A program made the position numbers and the translations under genes. 52,933 nucleotides of DNA from JBFEYJ01 sp041563315. GTDB lineage: Bacteria; Pseudomonadota; Gammaproteobacteria; Thiohalomonadales; Thiohalomonadaceae. Positions 26,061 through 33,985 of this stretch are shown here, one piece after another (within the stretch, counting starts at the first letter, position 1; the number at the start of each line of letters is the position of its first letter). The notes under the pieces are model-generated. The model saw only the letters and a program-made list of their open reading frames with translations, was not told the DNA's origin and made no database searches. The stretch is taken from assembly GCA_041563315.1 (NCBI GenBank), contig JBFFNE010000013.1:1-52933 (forward strand). Reading direction: 5' to 3'.

Positions 26061-28902
26061 TCAGCGAGGCCAACGCCTCGGTCAGGCGCTCCAGGCGAAG
26101 CGGCTTGGCGATCACACCTCGCATCCCAATCACCAGGCAACGCTCCACCGTCTCCCTGGTCACGTCGGCGGTCAGGGCGAATACCGGCACCTCGCTCCCC
26201 CCTTCGAGGTCACGCAGCCGCAGGGTGGTTTCAAGGCCGTCCATTCCCGGCATACGCACATCCATCAGGACCACATCGAAAGGGCCATCCCGGAAACGCT
26301 CCAGCGCTTCATAACCGTCGGCGGCAGTCACCACCTCCGCCCCCTCCTTGCGCAACAGCAAGGCGCCAGCGCGGCGATTGATCATCTCATCCTCTACCAG
26401 CAGCACCTTTAAACGCCCCAGGCCTGTCGCTCGAAGATTAGCAGAGGACAGTGGTTCTGTTCCCGTCTCCACGGCTCGGACCAGCTCCAGCCGGAACCAG
26501 AAGTTGCTTCCCTTGCCCTCTTCGCTAATCACCCCGATCTCCCCCCCCATGAGCTCCACCATGCGGCGGCAAATAGCCAACCCAAGGCCGGTTCCACCGT
26601 AACGCCGTGCCACCGACGAGTCGGCCTGGGTGAAACTGTCGAACAGGTGCTCCTGTGCCCGCTTCGTAATACCGATACCGGTATCGCGAACGCTAAACTC
26701 CACACGGACACGCCCGTCAACTTCCTGGAGACAGGCCGCCTTCAGTTCCACCACACCCACCTCGGTAAACTTGATGGCATTGCCCAGCAGATTGAGCAAT
26801 ACCTGTCGAATGCGCGTCTGGTCTCCCCGCAACAACCGGGGAATACGCTGATCGAAACTGAGGTAGAGATGCAGCCGGCTCTTCTCCGTGCGATGCTTCA
26901 TCAACCGCACCATATCATCGAGCAGGCGATGCACATCGAAATCGGTTTCTTCCAGCTCGATTCTGCCGGCCTCGAGTTTGGAGAGGTCCAGCACATCGTT
27001 GAGAATCGTCAGGAGGGCTTCCCCCGAATAGTCAATGGCGGAGACAAACTCCTGCTGTTCCAGTGTCAGCTCGGTACGAGAGAGAAGCTGCAGCATGGTC
27101 AGCATGCCGTTAAGCGGGGTGCGGATCTCATGGCTCATGGTGGCCAGAAATTCGTTCTTGCTCCGTATCGCCAGCTCCGCCTCCTGATTTGCCCGCTGCA
27201 ACGCCTCCTCGACTCGCTTGCGCTCGGTGATCTCGGTATAACTCGATAAGATGCACGGCTCACCTTCATACTCGATAAAGGTGGCTGAAAGCAGCATGGT
27301 GGCCTCTTCACCACTGACACTGCGCATACAGACCTCCATATCATGCACGCTACCATGGAGCTCCAGTTGCTGTAGCATCTTCTCCCGATCACTTGTCCGG
27401 CAGTAAATGTCCGACGCCTTCAGTTGCCCCAGATGCGCATCGGTAATGCCGGCGCGCTCTTTAGTGGCTTCATTGACCCGTAACACCACTCCGTCGCTCC
27501 ATCGGACAATTGCCATTGACGTCTGCACCGAGTTAAAGATAGTCCGTAATTTATACTCACTATCTGCCAGCGCCACCTCCATCGTCTTGCGTTCACTGAT
27601 ATCGGCAACGGCCACCAGCATCGCCTCCTTGCCCTCAAGGACAAGGGGCACGGCGGAGATCAGCGCCCAGAAACGCTTGTCCTTGCTGCTTTTTAGCGCG
27701 ACCTCGAAGCCCGTCACCCGACCATCGCGCTGCAACACCCCCAGTAACTCCTGTCGCTGTTCCGGGAGGACGTAATACTTCCTTGAGATCTCTACCTGCT
27801 CGGCCGAGGTCTCTTCAAAAAGCGCCAGCGCCGGCTGATTGGCGTAAAAACATTTGTCCTCCCGTATCTCCGTAACCACCACAGGAAATGGCACCGCATC
27901 CATGAGATTACGCATCCGTTGCTCGCTCTCTCGCAGCTCTGCCGTGCGCTCCCCGACGCGGCGCTCGAGCATTGTCTTGCCTTGCTCCAGTTCTCGCGTT
28001 GCACGCTGGACCTTCGCACGCAATATCAAGGGGTAGCGGAGCAGCATCCAGGTAGTCAGCAGCACCACCATGACGACCAGTGCTGCAATTGTGCGCAGTA
28101 ATCCCTGATCGGGAACTCTCTCAGGCCAGCCCTCCCGCGGGATTGCACCCAGGATCCAGTCGCCACCGGGTATGGTCACCGGCACCATCACTGGCATGGA
28201 ATCGAAAACCTGATTGCTACCAAAAAAGACCGGACCGCTCCGACCACGCGCATCGCTGCCTCTTATGGCAATCCGGATATCCGCACTCTTGGTAATGCCA
28301 GCTTCACGTCGCAGGGTCTCCCAATCAATAATAACGGTCGCCAATCCCCAATATCTCTGCTCACCACCGTCACCGATGAAGATCGGCTTGCGCGCCACCA
28401 CGGCCTTGCCGCCTTGCACCAGCTCCATCGGGCCAGCCAACACCATCTCTTTCCCATCAATGGTGCGGCGCACTGCCTCTGCCTGCCCCCTAAAACTCAG
28501 CAGATCCTGGCCCAGCACTCCCTCGTTACCCTCCAACGGATAGACGTGCTCAATGGTGGTTCCACGTACTATTTGCAGACTACGCAGATCCTCCTTGCTG
28601 AGACTATGTACGAGGCTCTCGGCAAGATGAAGGAACTCGTCGGCCGTGACGCTCTCTCTGGCATGGACATAGCTTTCAATGCTGTGGGTGAGAAACAATC
28701 GATTATTGAGAGTCGCCTCCAGCCGCTGGGCAATACCCAGCAGTGAGCCGGTCACCCTTTCTCGTTGGTCATAATAGTGAAGTTTCAGGTTGCGCTGCTC
28801 GAACTTTATGTACAGGCCTAAGAGCAACAGCCCCGCCATCGCAACGATAGTTGTCCCACGCCATCCAGCCCCTATCCGGGACCATTTATCCAATTCGGCC
28901 AT
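26050..28902 (-). CDS. CHASE-PAS-PAS hybrid sensor histidine kinase with receiver domain
   Basis: 950-aa inner-membrane signalling protein. Transmembrane helix 1 (~16-33); periplasmic CHASE-type sensor (~45-260); transmembrane helix 2 (~269-292); coiled coil (~295-325); PAS domains (~330-440 and ~450-565); HisKA with FLATMSHEIRTPLNGML (His591); HATPase_c with GNAIKFT, DTGIGI and GGTGLGLAI; C-terminal receiver with the phospho-acceptor in VVLMDVRMPGMDG (Asp881) and Lys933 in IAKPL. No Hpt domain or output regulator lies beside it, so its phosphorelay partner is elsewhere. CHASE domains sense small extracellular ligands; the ligand here is unknown. Confidence 0.93.
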   Translation of the reverse strand: MAELDKWSRIGAGWRGTTIVAMAGLLLLGLYIKFEQRNLKLHYYDQRERVTGSLLGIAQRLEATLNNRLFLTHSIESYVHARESVTADEFLHLAESLVHSLSKEDLRSLQIVRGTTIEHVYPLEGNEGVLGQDLLSFRGQAEAVRRTIDGKEMVLAGPMELVQGGKAVVARKPIFIGDGGEQRYWGLATVIIDWETLRREAGITKSADIRIAIRGSDARGRSGPVFFGSNQVFDSMPVMVPVTIPGGDWILGAIPREGWPERVPDQGLLRTIAALVVMVVLLTTWMLLRYPLILRAKVQRATRELEQGKTMLERRVGERTAELRESEQRMRNLMDAVPFPVVVTEIREDKCFYANQPALALFEETSAEQVEISRKYYVLPEQRQELLGVLQRDGRVTGFEVALKSSKDKRFWALISAVPLVLEGKEAMLVAVADISERKTMEVALADSEYKLRTIFNSVQTSMAIVRWSDGVVLRVNEATKERAGITDAHLGQLKASDIYCRTSDREKMLQQLELHGSVHDMEVCMRSVSGEEATMLLSATFIEYEGEPCILSSYTEITERKRVEEALQRANQEAELAIRSKNEFLATMSHEIRTPLNGMLTMLQLLSRTELTLEQQEFVSAIDYSGEALLTILNDVLDLSKLEAGRIELEETDFDVHRLLDDMVRLMKHRTEKSRLHLYLSFDQRIPRLLRGDQTRIRQVLLNLLGNAIKFTEVGVVELKAACLQEVDGRVRVEFSVRDTGIGITKRAQEHLFDSFTQADSSVARRYGGTGLGLAICRRMVELMGGEIGVISEEGKGSNFWFRLELVRAVETGTEPLSSANLRATGLGRLKVLLVEDEMINRRAGALLLRKEGAEVVTAADGYEALERFRDGPFDVVLMDVRMPGMDGLETTLRLRDLEGGSEVPVFALTADVTRETVERCLVIGMRGVIAKPLRLERLTEALASLMKV

Positions 28903-28927
28903 TATTACCGCTTCGTTAGTAAGGTTA

Positions 28928-29737
28928 TTATTTTTTTGTATTTTGCCGACTCAGCCGATCCAAACGCAAACGCTCACGCTCATCAAACAGCCGACGTGAA
29001 CCCAGCCAGACGGCCCCCAGTGTACCGAAGCCGGTACCGCTGGCGATAAGGAACATAATCAGGATTTGATATTTCACCGCCTCCATGGGTGGTGCACCAG
29101 CGAGAATTTGCCCGGTCATCATTCCGGGCAGACTGATCACCCCCGCGGCGGCCATAGCGTTGACAATGGGTACCAGCCCCACGCGCATGCTATCACGGCG
29201 AATATCCTCAATGGCCCTGGATGCGCTGTGGCCGAGCATCAGGCGTGCCTCGATTTGCTGGCGCTGCTGCCAGGCCGATGTCGTCAAGCGATCCAGTCCC
29301 AGAGCAATGCCATTCATGGTGTTGCCCAGCAACATACCGAGCAGCGGTATTGCATACTGGGGCAAATACCAGGGCTGCGGCTGGATGAGCATATTCAGGG
29401 CGAGCACGGTTACGGCAACGGAGGAGATGAACATGGAAAGCGTACCGACACCGTAACCCCACCAGCCGGCAAAGCGCCGATCCTGGCGTGCCATCACTTC
29501 ACGCCCGGCAATGAGCAGCATCAACATGGCAAGCATTGCTACCCAGATCAGGGTGGCATTGTCGAAAAGCACCTTAAGCACGAAACCAATCAGCGTCAGT
29601 TGTACCGTGGTTCGTAGCGCCGAGATCAGCAGCGGCCGCTCGATCCCGAACTGCATGCGTCGGCTAATCCAGGCCAGCAGAAGCACCATAGTTGAGGCCA
29701 GAGCGAGATCCAGCGGCGAAAGAGCAATCACCCCCAC
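28928..29737 (-). CDS. fetB: FetB-like ABC transporter permease (UPF0014)
   Basis: 269-aa membrane permease with about six helices, of the UPF0014/FetB family, linked in E. coli to iron export and oxidative-stress resistance. Typical segments are the QYAIPLLGMLLGNTMNGIALGL block, the IRRDSMRVGLVPIVNAM amphipathic helix and VISLPGMMTGQILAG. The start is taken as the GTG at 29737, which overlaps the ATPase TAG stop (TAGTG) and sits 7 nt after AGGAGG; the frame stays open upstream to 29824 inside the ATPase gene. Confidence 0.88.
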   Translation of the reverse strand: MGVIALSPLDLALASTMVLLLAWISRRMQFGIERPLLISALRTTVQLTLIGFVLKVLFDNATLIWVAMLAMLMLLIAGREVMARQDRRFAGWWGYGVGTLSMFISSVAVTVLALNMLIQPQPWYLPQYAIPLLGMLLGNTMNGIALGLDRLTTSAWQQRQQIEARLMLGHSASRAIEDIRRDSMRVGLVPIVNAMAAAGVISLPGMMTGQILAGAPPMEAVKYQILIMFLIASGTGFGTLGAVWLGSRRLFDERERLRLDRLSRQNTKK

Positions 29738-30336
29738 TACACCACCTCCTGCAAGCGTCCGCTTTCGATGCGCATGCGCCGTGTCGCCACGCGCTCTGCC
29801 TGGGCCGGGTCGTGGCTGACCCACAACACCGCTATGGCCCGTTCCTGTCGCAGTTGTTTCACCACCGCCTCGACACGTGACACGTTCTCCGCATCCAGAC
29901 TGGCGGTCGGCTCATCCAGTAACAGTACCTTGATCCGGTTCTGCAACAAGCGCGCCAGCGCCAGGCGCTGTCGCTCTCCGGTAGAGCATCGCGCCACCTC
30001 CCAGTCCATTACCTCACAGCCAAAACCCAGCTGCTTGAGCAACGCCTCATCGGGTTGCTGAAAATGAGCGCCGATAGACTCACCCCACCACTGACTCTCC
30101 GCAGGCAATAGGCCGACACCTGAACGCCAATCGTGGGCATGCATGGTGTGGCAGGCGACCCCATCGAGCAGCACCTCACCCTCGTGACAATCGAGATCGG
30201 CAATCGCCCTGAGCAACAGTGTCTTGCCCGAACCACTGGCGCCGGTGAGGACCACGCACTCCCCCGGGGAAATTGCCAGATCGACGGGGCCCACATGAAG
30301 TGTCCTCAAATGCTTGATTGTCAGCCCTGCTGCCAC
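29737..30336 (-). CDS. fetA: FetA-like ABC transporter ATP-binding protein
   Basis: 199-200-aa ABC ATPase, partner of the downstream permease. Walker A is TGASGSGKTLLLRA, the signature is the variant CSTGERQRLALARLL, Walker B is VLLLDEPTAS, and the H-loop is LWVSHDPAQ. Start codons GTG (30336) or TTG (30339) are possible; the ACAGGAGTGAT ribosome site favours GTG. The pair is complete as a transporter without a binding protein, as in FetAB. Confidence 0.88.
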   Translation of the reverse strand: MAAGLTIKHLRTLHVGPVDLAISPGECVVLTGASGSGKTLLLRAIADLDCHEGEVLLDGVACHTMHAHDWRSGVGLLPAESQWWGESIGAHFQQPDEALLKQLGFGCEVMDWEVARCSTGERQRLALARLLQNRIKVLLLDEPTASLDAENVSRVEAVVKQLRQERAIAVLWVSHDPAQAERVATRRMRIESGRLQEVV

Positions 30337-30417
30337 CAAATCACTCCTGTCATCATCCGCAGAATTTCCTTTGCATTCACGCGGTTTATCACCAACATTA
30401 CACGGGTAGCTTATATC

Positions 30418-30654
30418 ATGTCAGAACCAACCATTGCGCAAAAGAAACCCTATATCGTCGAACTGGAGGCCGGCGACTACTGGTTTTGCACCTGTGGGAA
30501 AAGTGCCAGCCAACCGCTATGCGACGGTAGCCACAAGGGTACCGGATTTGCACCGCAGAAATTTACTATCGAGGAGAATCGCAAGGCGGGACTTTGCGGC
30601 TGCAAGCACAGCAAGAATTCCCCATTTTGCGATGGAAGTCATAAAGAACTGTAG
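30418..30654 (+). CDS. Double CDGSH iron-sulfur protein
   Basis: 78-aa protein with two CDGSH zinc-finger-like 2Fe-2S motifs: CTCGKSASQPLCDGSH (~26-41) and CGCKHSKNSPFCDGSH (~60-75). Each gives the three-Cys one-His ligand set of mitoNEET-like proteins. Bacterial members are small redox or iron-sulfur transfer proteins of unsettled role. The start at 30418 begins a sequence with family length; the frame remains open upstream but there overlaps the fetA coding region on the other strand. Adjacency to a putative iron exporter may be meaningful. Confidence 0.9.
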   Translation: MSEPTIAQKKPYIVELEAGDYWFCTCGKSASQPLCDGSHKGTGFAPQKFTIEENRKAGLCGCKHSKNSPFCDGSHKEL

Positions 30655-30656
30655 GG

Positions 30657-30672
30657 GCCGAGTCCCCTCGGC
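30657..30672. repeat. Short hairpin repeat GCCGAG-TCCY-CTCGGC, copy 2
   Basis: Second copy of the hairpin at 2575-2590. Here it is followed by a longer imperfect palindrome (GAATCTTCGCCCAGAGGACT, then GGGCTC) to 30698, immediately after the CDGSH stop codon. Confidence 0.5.
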
Positions 30673-30715
30673 GAATCTTCGCCCAGAGGACTGGGCTCGT
30701 ACAACAAATCCCAAA

Positions 30716-30743
30716 CTAAAAAAGGCACCCCGAAGGGTGCCTT
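30716..30743 (-). terminator. Intrinsic terminator of the glnK-amtB operon
   Basis: On the minus strand, stem AAGGCACCC/GGGTGCCTT closed by a TTCG tetraloop, followed by TTTTTAGTTT. It lies ~30 bp after the amtB stop codon. The UUCG loop and U-tract make it a strong candidate. Confidence 0.88.
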
Positions 30744-30773
30744 ACAACCAGCGCTAAAGGGGGTTGCGCTAAA

Positions 30774-32030
30774 TCAAATACCGGAACCTTTGGATCCGGT
30801 GAACTCCGGGTACGCTTCCAGGCCACATTCGGCCAGGTCCACCCCTTCGTACTCTTCTTCTTCACTAACGCGCAGACCCATCACAGCCTTGATCACCATC
30901 CAGGTAATGAAGCTGGCGGCAAACACCCAGGCGAAGATGGTAACAATCCCGATCAGCTGGGAGCTAAGACTGGCATCACTATTTGTGAATACAACGGCCA
31001 GAAGACCCCAGATACCGACCACACCGTGCACGGAGATGGCACCCACAGGGTCATCGATCTTCATCTTATCGAGAGTGACGATGGAGAAGACCACCAGAAT
31101 GCCGCCGACGCCACCGATCATGGTAGCTGACAGTGCGCTCGGGGTGAGCGGCTCGGCTGTAATAGCCACCAGTCCTGCCAGGGCACCGTTAAGGGCCATG
31201 GTCAGATCCGCCTTGCCGAACAGCAGGCGAGCGGTGATCAGCGCGGCGACCACGCCACCGGCGGCGGCCATGTTGGTATTGACGAAGACCATAGCGACTG
31301 CGTTGGCCTCCTCGACATTGGAGAGCACCAGTTCGGAGCCACCGTTGAAGCCGAACCAGCCGAGCCACAGGATAAAGGTACCCAGGGTGGCCAGCGGCAG
31401 GTTGGCACCGGGGATGGCATTGATCTCGCCGTCTTTACCGTACTTGCCCTTGCGCGCGCCGAGCAGCATTACACCAGCCAGGGCAGCCACTGCACCGGTC
31501 ATGTGCACCACGCCGGAACCTGCGAAGTCGAGGAAACCGAGGCCGTCTAGGAAACCGCCGCCCCACTTCCAGAAGCCCTGTACCGGGTAAATGAAACCGG
31601 TCATCACCACGGCAAAGGCGAGGAATGCCCACAGTTTCATCCGCTCAGCCACGGCACCGGAGACGATGGACATGGCGGTGGCGACAAATACCACCTGGAA
31701 GAAGAAATCGGACATGTTGGAGTAGTAGATCTCACCGTTGCTGGCAAGCACTTCTTCAACGGTATTTTCCGCACCCAGCAGGAAGCTGAGGCTCGGGATC
31801 ACGGAGCTGACCCCATCACCGTACATGATGTTGTAACCCACCAGCATGTACATCACAGAGGCGACCGCATACAGGGCGATGTTCTTGGTGAGAATTTCGG
31901 CAGTATTTTTCGCACGTACCAGACCGGCCTCAAGCATCGAGAAGCCCGCGGCCATCCACATTACCAACGCACCGGATACCAGGAAATAAAAGGTATCCAA
32001 TGCGTATTTAACTTCTGTTATTGCTTCCAT
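30774..32030 (-). CDS. amtB: Ammonium transporter
   Basis: 418-aa Amt/Rh channel with about eleven helices, moving ammonium across the inner membrane. The twin-histidine pore signature is present: first His in DFAGSGVVHMTGAVAAL (His176), second in AISVHGVVGIWG. The N terminus MEAITEVKYALDTFYFLVSGALVMWMAAG matches the short-leader type without a cleaved signal peptide. A strong GGGAGGG ribosome site lies before the ATG. It is 24 bp from glnK, whose product plugs the channel when nitrogen is plentiful. Confidence 0.97.
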   Translation of the reverse strand: MEAITEVKYALDTFYFLVSGALVMWMAAGFSMLEAGLVRAKNTAEILTKNIALYAVASVMYMLVGYNIMYGDGVSSVIPSLSFLLGAENTVEEVLASNGEIYYSNMSDFFFQVVFVATAMSIVSGAVAERMKLWAFLAFAVVMTGFIYPVQGFWKWGGGFLDGLGFLDFAGSGVVHMTGAVAALAGVMLLGARKGKYGKDGEINAIPGANLPLATLGTFILWLGWFGFNGGSELVLSNVEEANAVAMVFVNTNMAAAGGVVAALITARLLFGKADLTMALNGALAGLVAITAEPLTPSALSATMIGGVGGILVVFSIVTLDKMKIDDPVGAISVHGVVGIWGLLAVVFTNSDASLSSQLIGIVTIFAWVFAASFITWMVIKAVMGLRVSEEEEYEGVDLAECGLEAYPEFTGSKGSGI

Positions 32031-32054
32031 CTCGCATACCCTCCCACTAGGGTG

Positions 32055-32393
32055 TTAGAGTGCGTCCGGACCGGTCTCACCGGTTCGGATGCGCACTACC
32101 TGTTCGAGGTTGGAGACGAAGATCTTGCCGTCCCCGATCTTGCCGGTATTGGCGGCTTTGGAAACCGCCTCGATAACCTGATCCACCAGATCGGCGCCGA
32201 CGGCCGCCTCAACCTTTACCTTAGGCAGAAAATCGACCACGTATTCCGCACCGCGATACAACTCGGTATGGCCCTTCTGCCTGCCGAAACCCTTAACTTC
32301 CGTGACGGTAATGCCCTGCACGCCGATATCGGAAAGGGCCTCACGCACGTCATCGAGCTTAAAGGGCTTGATGATTGCCGTTACCATTTTCAT
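32055..32393 (-). CDS. glnK: PII nitrogen regulatory protein
   Basis: 112-aa trimeric signal protein that reads 2-oxoglutarate, ATP/ADP and glutamine. The T-loop carries the uridylylation tyrosine in TELYRGAEYVVDFLPK (Tyr51), and the B-loop and C-loop segments TGKIGDGKIFV and VVRIRTGETG are standard. GGAGG lies 8 nt before the ATG. Placement directly upstream of amtB, under a sigma-54 promoter, identifies it as the GlnK-type paralogue rather than a constitutive GlnB. Confidence 0.96.
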   Translation of the reverse strand: MKMVTAIIKPFKLDDVREALSDIGVQGITVTEVKGFGRQKGHTELYRGAEYVVDFLPKVKVEAAVGADLVDQVIEAVSKAANTGKIGDGKIFVSNLEQVVRIRTGETGPDAL

Positions 32394-32456
32394 TGTCTGT
32401 CCTCCATTTGGTTTGGTCCGCCATCCATGTGGCGGACCAAAAATTGCCGAAATTTC

Positions 32457-33140
32457 TTAGAAATCGACAGCGTGAGACCAGCTGACAGCGACACGAGCGT
32501 TGTCGGTCTGGCCAACCTTGTCGTTATCGGTATTGCTTAAAGCGAAACTGAAGTCACCCTTGGTCAGGCTGACGCTGTAGTCACCGTAGCTGCCATCGGT
32601 TCCCGCCGGCTTGTTATCAAAGTAGTCACCGGACTTCATGCCATAGTGCAGCCCCAGAGTAAGATCGTCTTTAACCGGAATATCCGCCCCGACTTCGATG
32701 TAAGCGGCGCTGTCGGTACTACCGAAGTAGTCATTAGACACAGAGACCATGGCACTAAACATGCTGTAGCTGGCACCAACATAGACTTCAGAGAAATCGC
32801 CCTCGTTCAAATCTTGCGGATACTGGTAGGTGATCGCGCCGATATCCAAACCGACAGGGCCTGCATCGAAACTGAAACCGGCATAGAGGTCCAGCTCATA
32901 ACCAAGGCCGGCGTTGCTATCAAGGCTGGAGGTCCAGGTACCAAGGTAGAAACCGGAGTCGTGGGCGTAATCGATACCACCGGAAACTGCAGAAAGGTCG
33001 GCAGCCTGGGTCTCACCACGCCACATGTAGTTGGAGGTAACGCCAACGTTACCGCTCAGCTCAGCCATGGCGGTACCGCTAACCAGGGTAGTTGCAGCCA
33101 GGACGGAAACTACTACCAGAGATTTACTCATCTTGCTCAT
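32457..33140 (-). CDS. TIGR02001/TorF-like outer membrane protein of the ammonium operon
   Basis: 227-aa outer-membrane barrel with a signal peptide (SKSLVVVSVLAATTLVSGTAMA, cut before ELS). It begins with the family pattern LSGNVGVTSNYMWRGETQ and continues with alternating amphipathic strands, ending in VAVSWSHAVDF with a C-terminal aromatic residue as needed for barrel insertion. It is probably a porin co-regulated with glnK-amtB. The start at 33140 follows an AGGAG site; the frame is open to 33284. A tandem pentanucleotide repeat sits immediately before the ribosome site. Confidence 0.87.
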   Translation of the reverse strand: MSKMSKSLVVVSVLAATTLVSGTAMAELSGNVGVTSNYMWRGETQAADLSAVSGGIDYAHDSGFYLGTWTSSLDSNAGLGYELDLYAGFSFDAGPVGLDIGAITYQYPQDLNEGDFSEVYVGASYSMFSAMVSVSNDYFGSTDSAAYIEVGADIPVKDDLTLGLHYGMKSGDYFDNKPAGTDGSYGDYSVSLTKGDFSFALSNTDNDKVGQTDNARVAVSWSHAVDF

Positions 33141-33154
33141 CGTCGAAACTCCTA

Positions 33155-33177
33155 GTGTTGTGTTGTGTTGTGTTGTT
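33155..33177. repeat. Tandem pentanucleotide repeat (GTGTT)4.6 in the porin 5' leader
   Basis: Four and a half uninterrupted GTGTT units (AACAC in the transcript) lie just upstream of the AGGAG ribosome site of the TIGR02001-type porin. Simple repeats in this position can vary in copy number by slippage. Confidence 0.85.
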
Positions 33178-33216
33178 AAGCGTTGTTGCCAGCTTTTTTG
33201 CCCTCGTGAACTTATT

Positions 33217-33232
33217 TGCATCACTCGTGCCA
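33217..33232 (-). promoter_or_regulatory. Sigma-54 (RpoN) promoter of the porin-glnK-amtB operon
   Basis: On the minus strand the sequence reads TGGCACGAGTGATGCA, matching TGGCAC-N5-TTGCA with one mismatch and exact 10-bp spacing between the invariant GG and GC. Transcription would begin near 33205, giving a ~65-nt leader that contains the pentanucleotide repeat. Confidence 0.85.
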
Positions 33233-33298
33233 ACAAAGAAAATATTCGAAATAACAAGAAGTTATCAACATCATGATCACACACCCATAATCAGTGCC

Positions 33299-33344
33299 GC
33301 ACCAATTTAGCTAGTCACCGGCAGTGTGGCACCAAAATGGTGCA
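33299..33344 (-). promoter_or_regulatory. Two NtrC-type enhancer sites
   Basis: GCACCAAAATGGTGC (33329-33343) is a perfect palindrome matching the NtrC consensus GCACC-N5-GGTGC. A weaker site GCACCAATTTAGC (33299-33311) lies 30 bp away, about three helical turns. Both are ~70-130 bp upstream of the sigma-54 promoter, the classical enhancer arrangement. Confidence 0.8.
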
Positions 33345-33415
33345 TATCAAGGCGGCAGCGCAAGGAAAAATGCCGTAAACTTCAAACCAGAGCGACCACA
33401 ACCCTGGAATATAAA

Positions 33416-33661
33416 ATGAACACGACTTTTCTTGATGAGCTGGCCAAACGCCTTGGCGCCGCCCTGCCACCTGGAGCTAACGTGCTCAAGGAAGATGTGC
33501 AGAACAACATGCGCAGTGTGTTGCACTCCGCCTTCAGCAAAATGGATTTGGTAACGCGCGAGGAATTCGAGGTGCAGACTCAGGTGCTGGCGCGCACCCG
33601 CGCCAAACTGGAGGAGTTGGAAAAAAAGATTGTCGAATTGGAGCAGGGGCGGCAAGGATAA
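33416..33661 (+). CDS. ubiK: Ubiquinone biosynthesis accessory factor UbiK (YqiC/BMFP family)
   Basis: 81-aa small protein with a helical N terminus (FLDELAKRLGAALPPGANVLKEDVQNNMRSVLHSAF), the family hallmark MDLVTREEFEVQTQVLARTR, and a C-terminal coiled coil (AKLEELEKKIVELEQ). UbiK helps assemble the aerobic ubiquinone-synthesising complex and trimerises through this coiled coil. The start at 33416 fits the family length. The frame is open upstream, but there it overlaps the NtrC site. It is transcribed divergently from the porin operon. Confidence 0.88.
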   Translation: MNTTFLDELAKRLGAALPPGANVLKEDVQNNMRSVLHSAFSKMDLVTREEFEVQTQVLARTRAKLEELEKKIVELEQGRQG

Positions 33662-33985
33662 ACAGACTTCCTGGAGCGACAAGCTGTGTCGAGGAAAGTT
33701 AAAATGAATATTGGCCCCTCACCCTGCACCTCTCCCAGAGGGAGAAGGGATCCTTCGACAGGCTGTTATGCGTCGGCCTAAAGCCGTCGGTCCTGGGCCG
33801 GATAAGCGCAGGGGCATCTAACAAATCCCGCGCAAAGCGCCGGATGCGCTATCGCTTATCCGGACTACCCGCAGTCATGCGGGGCAGTGTGTTGTGGGAG
33901 CGCACGTCCCGGCCGCGATAAGTGTGAGACACAGGGTGGGCGAGTGAAAACGCTTGCCATAGCCCGCCCGCAAACCGCCTTCGAT
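33662..33985. other. Intergenic repeat region, no gene seen
   Basis: About 320 bp without a credible ORF. It holds a CCCTCACCCTGCACCTCTCC-type repeat (33716-33749, containing CTCTCCCAGAGGGAGAAGGG), and a long inverted pair CCGGATAAGCG (33798-33808) and CGCTTATCCGG (33853-33863), both resembling dispersed REP-like elements. Convergent transcription from ubiK and the ferredoxin-globin operon ends here. Confidence 0.6.
33798..33863. repeat. REP-like inverted repeat CCGGATAAGCG/CGCTTATCCGG
   Basis: Perfect 11-bp arms with a 44-bp spacer that itself contains CGCAAAGCGCCGGATGCGC. The outer arms recall the GCCGGAT...ATCCGGC theme of enterobacterial REP sequences. Confidence 0.6.

Noticed and set aside
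30790..31590. Plus-strand ORF (266 aa) opposite amtB
   Set aside because: Antisense to a strongly conserved gene; low-complexity Ser/Pro-rich translation.
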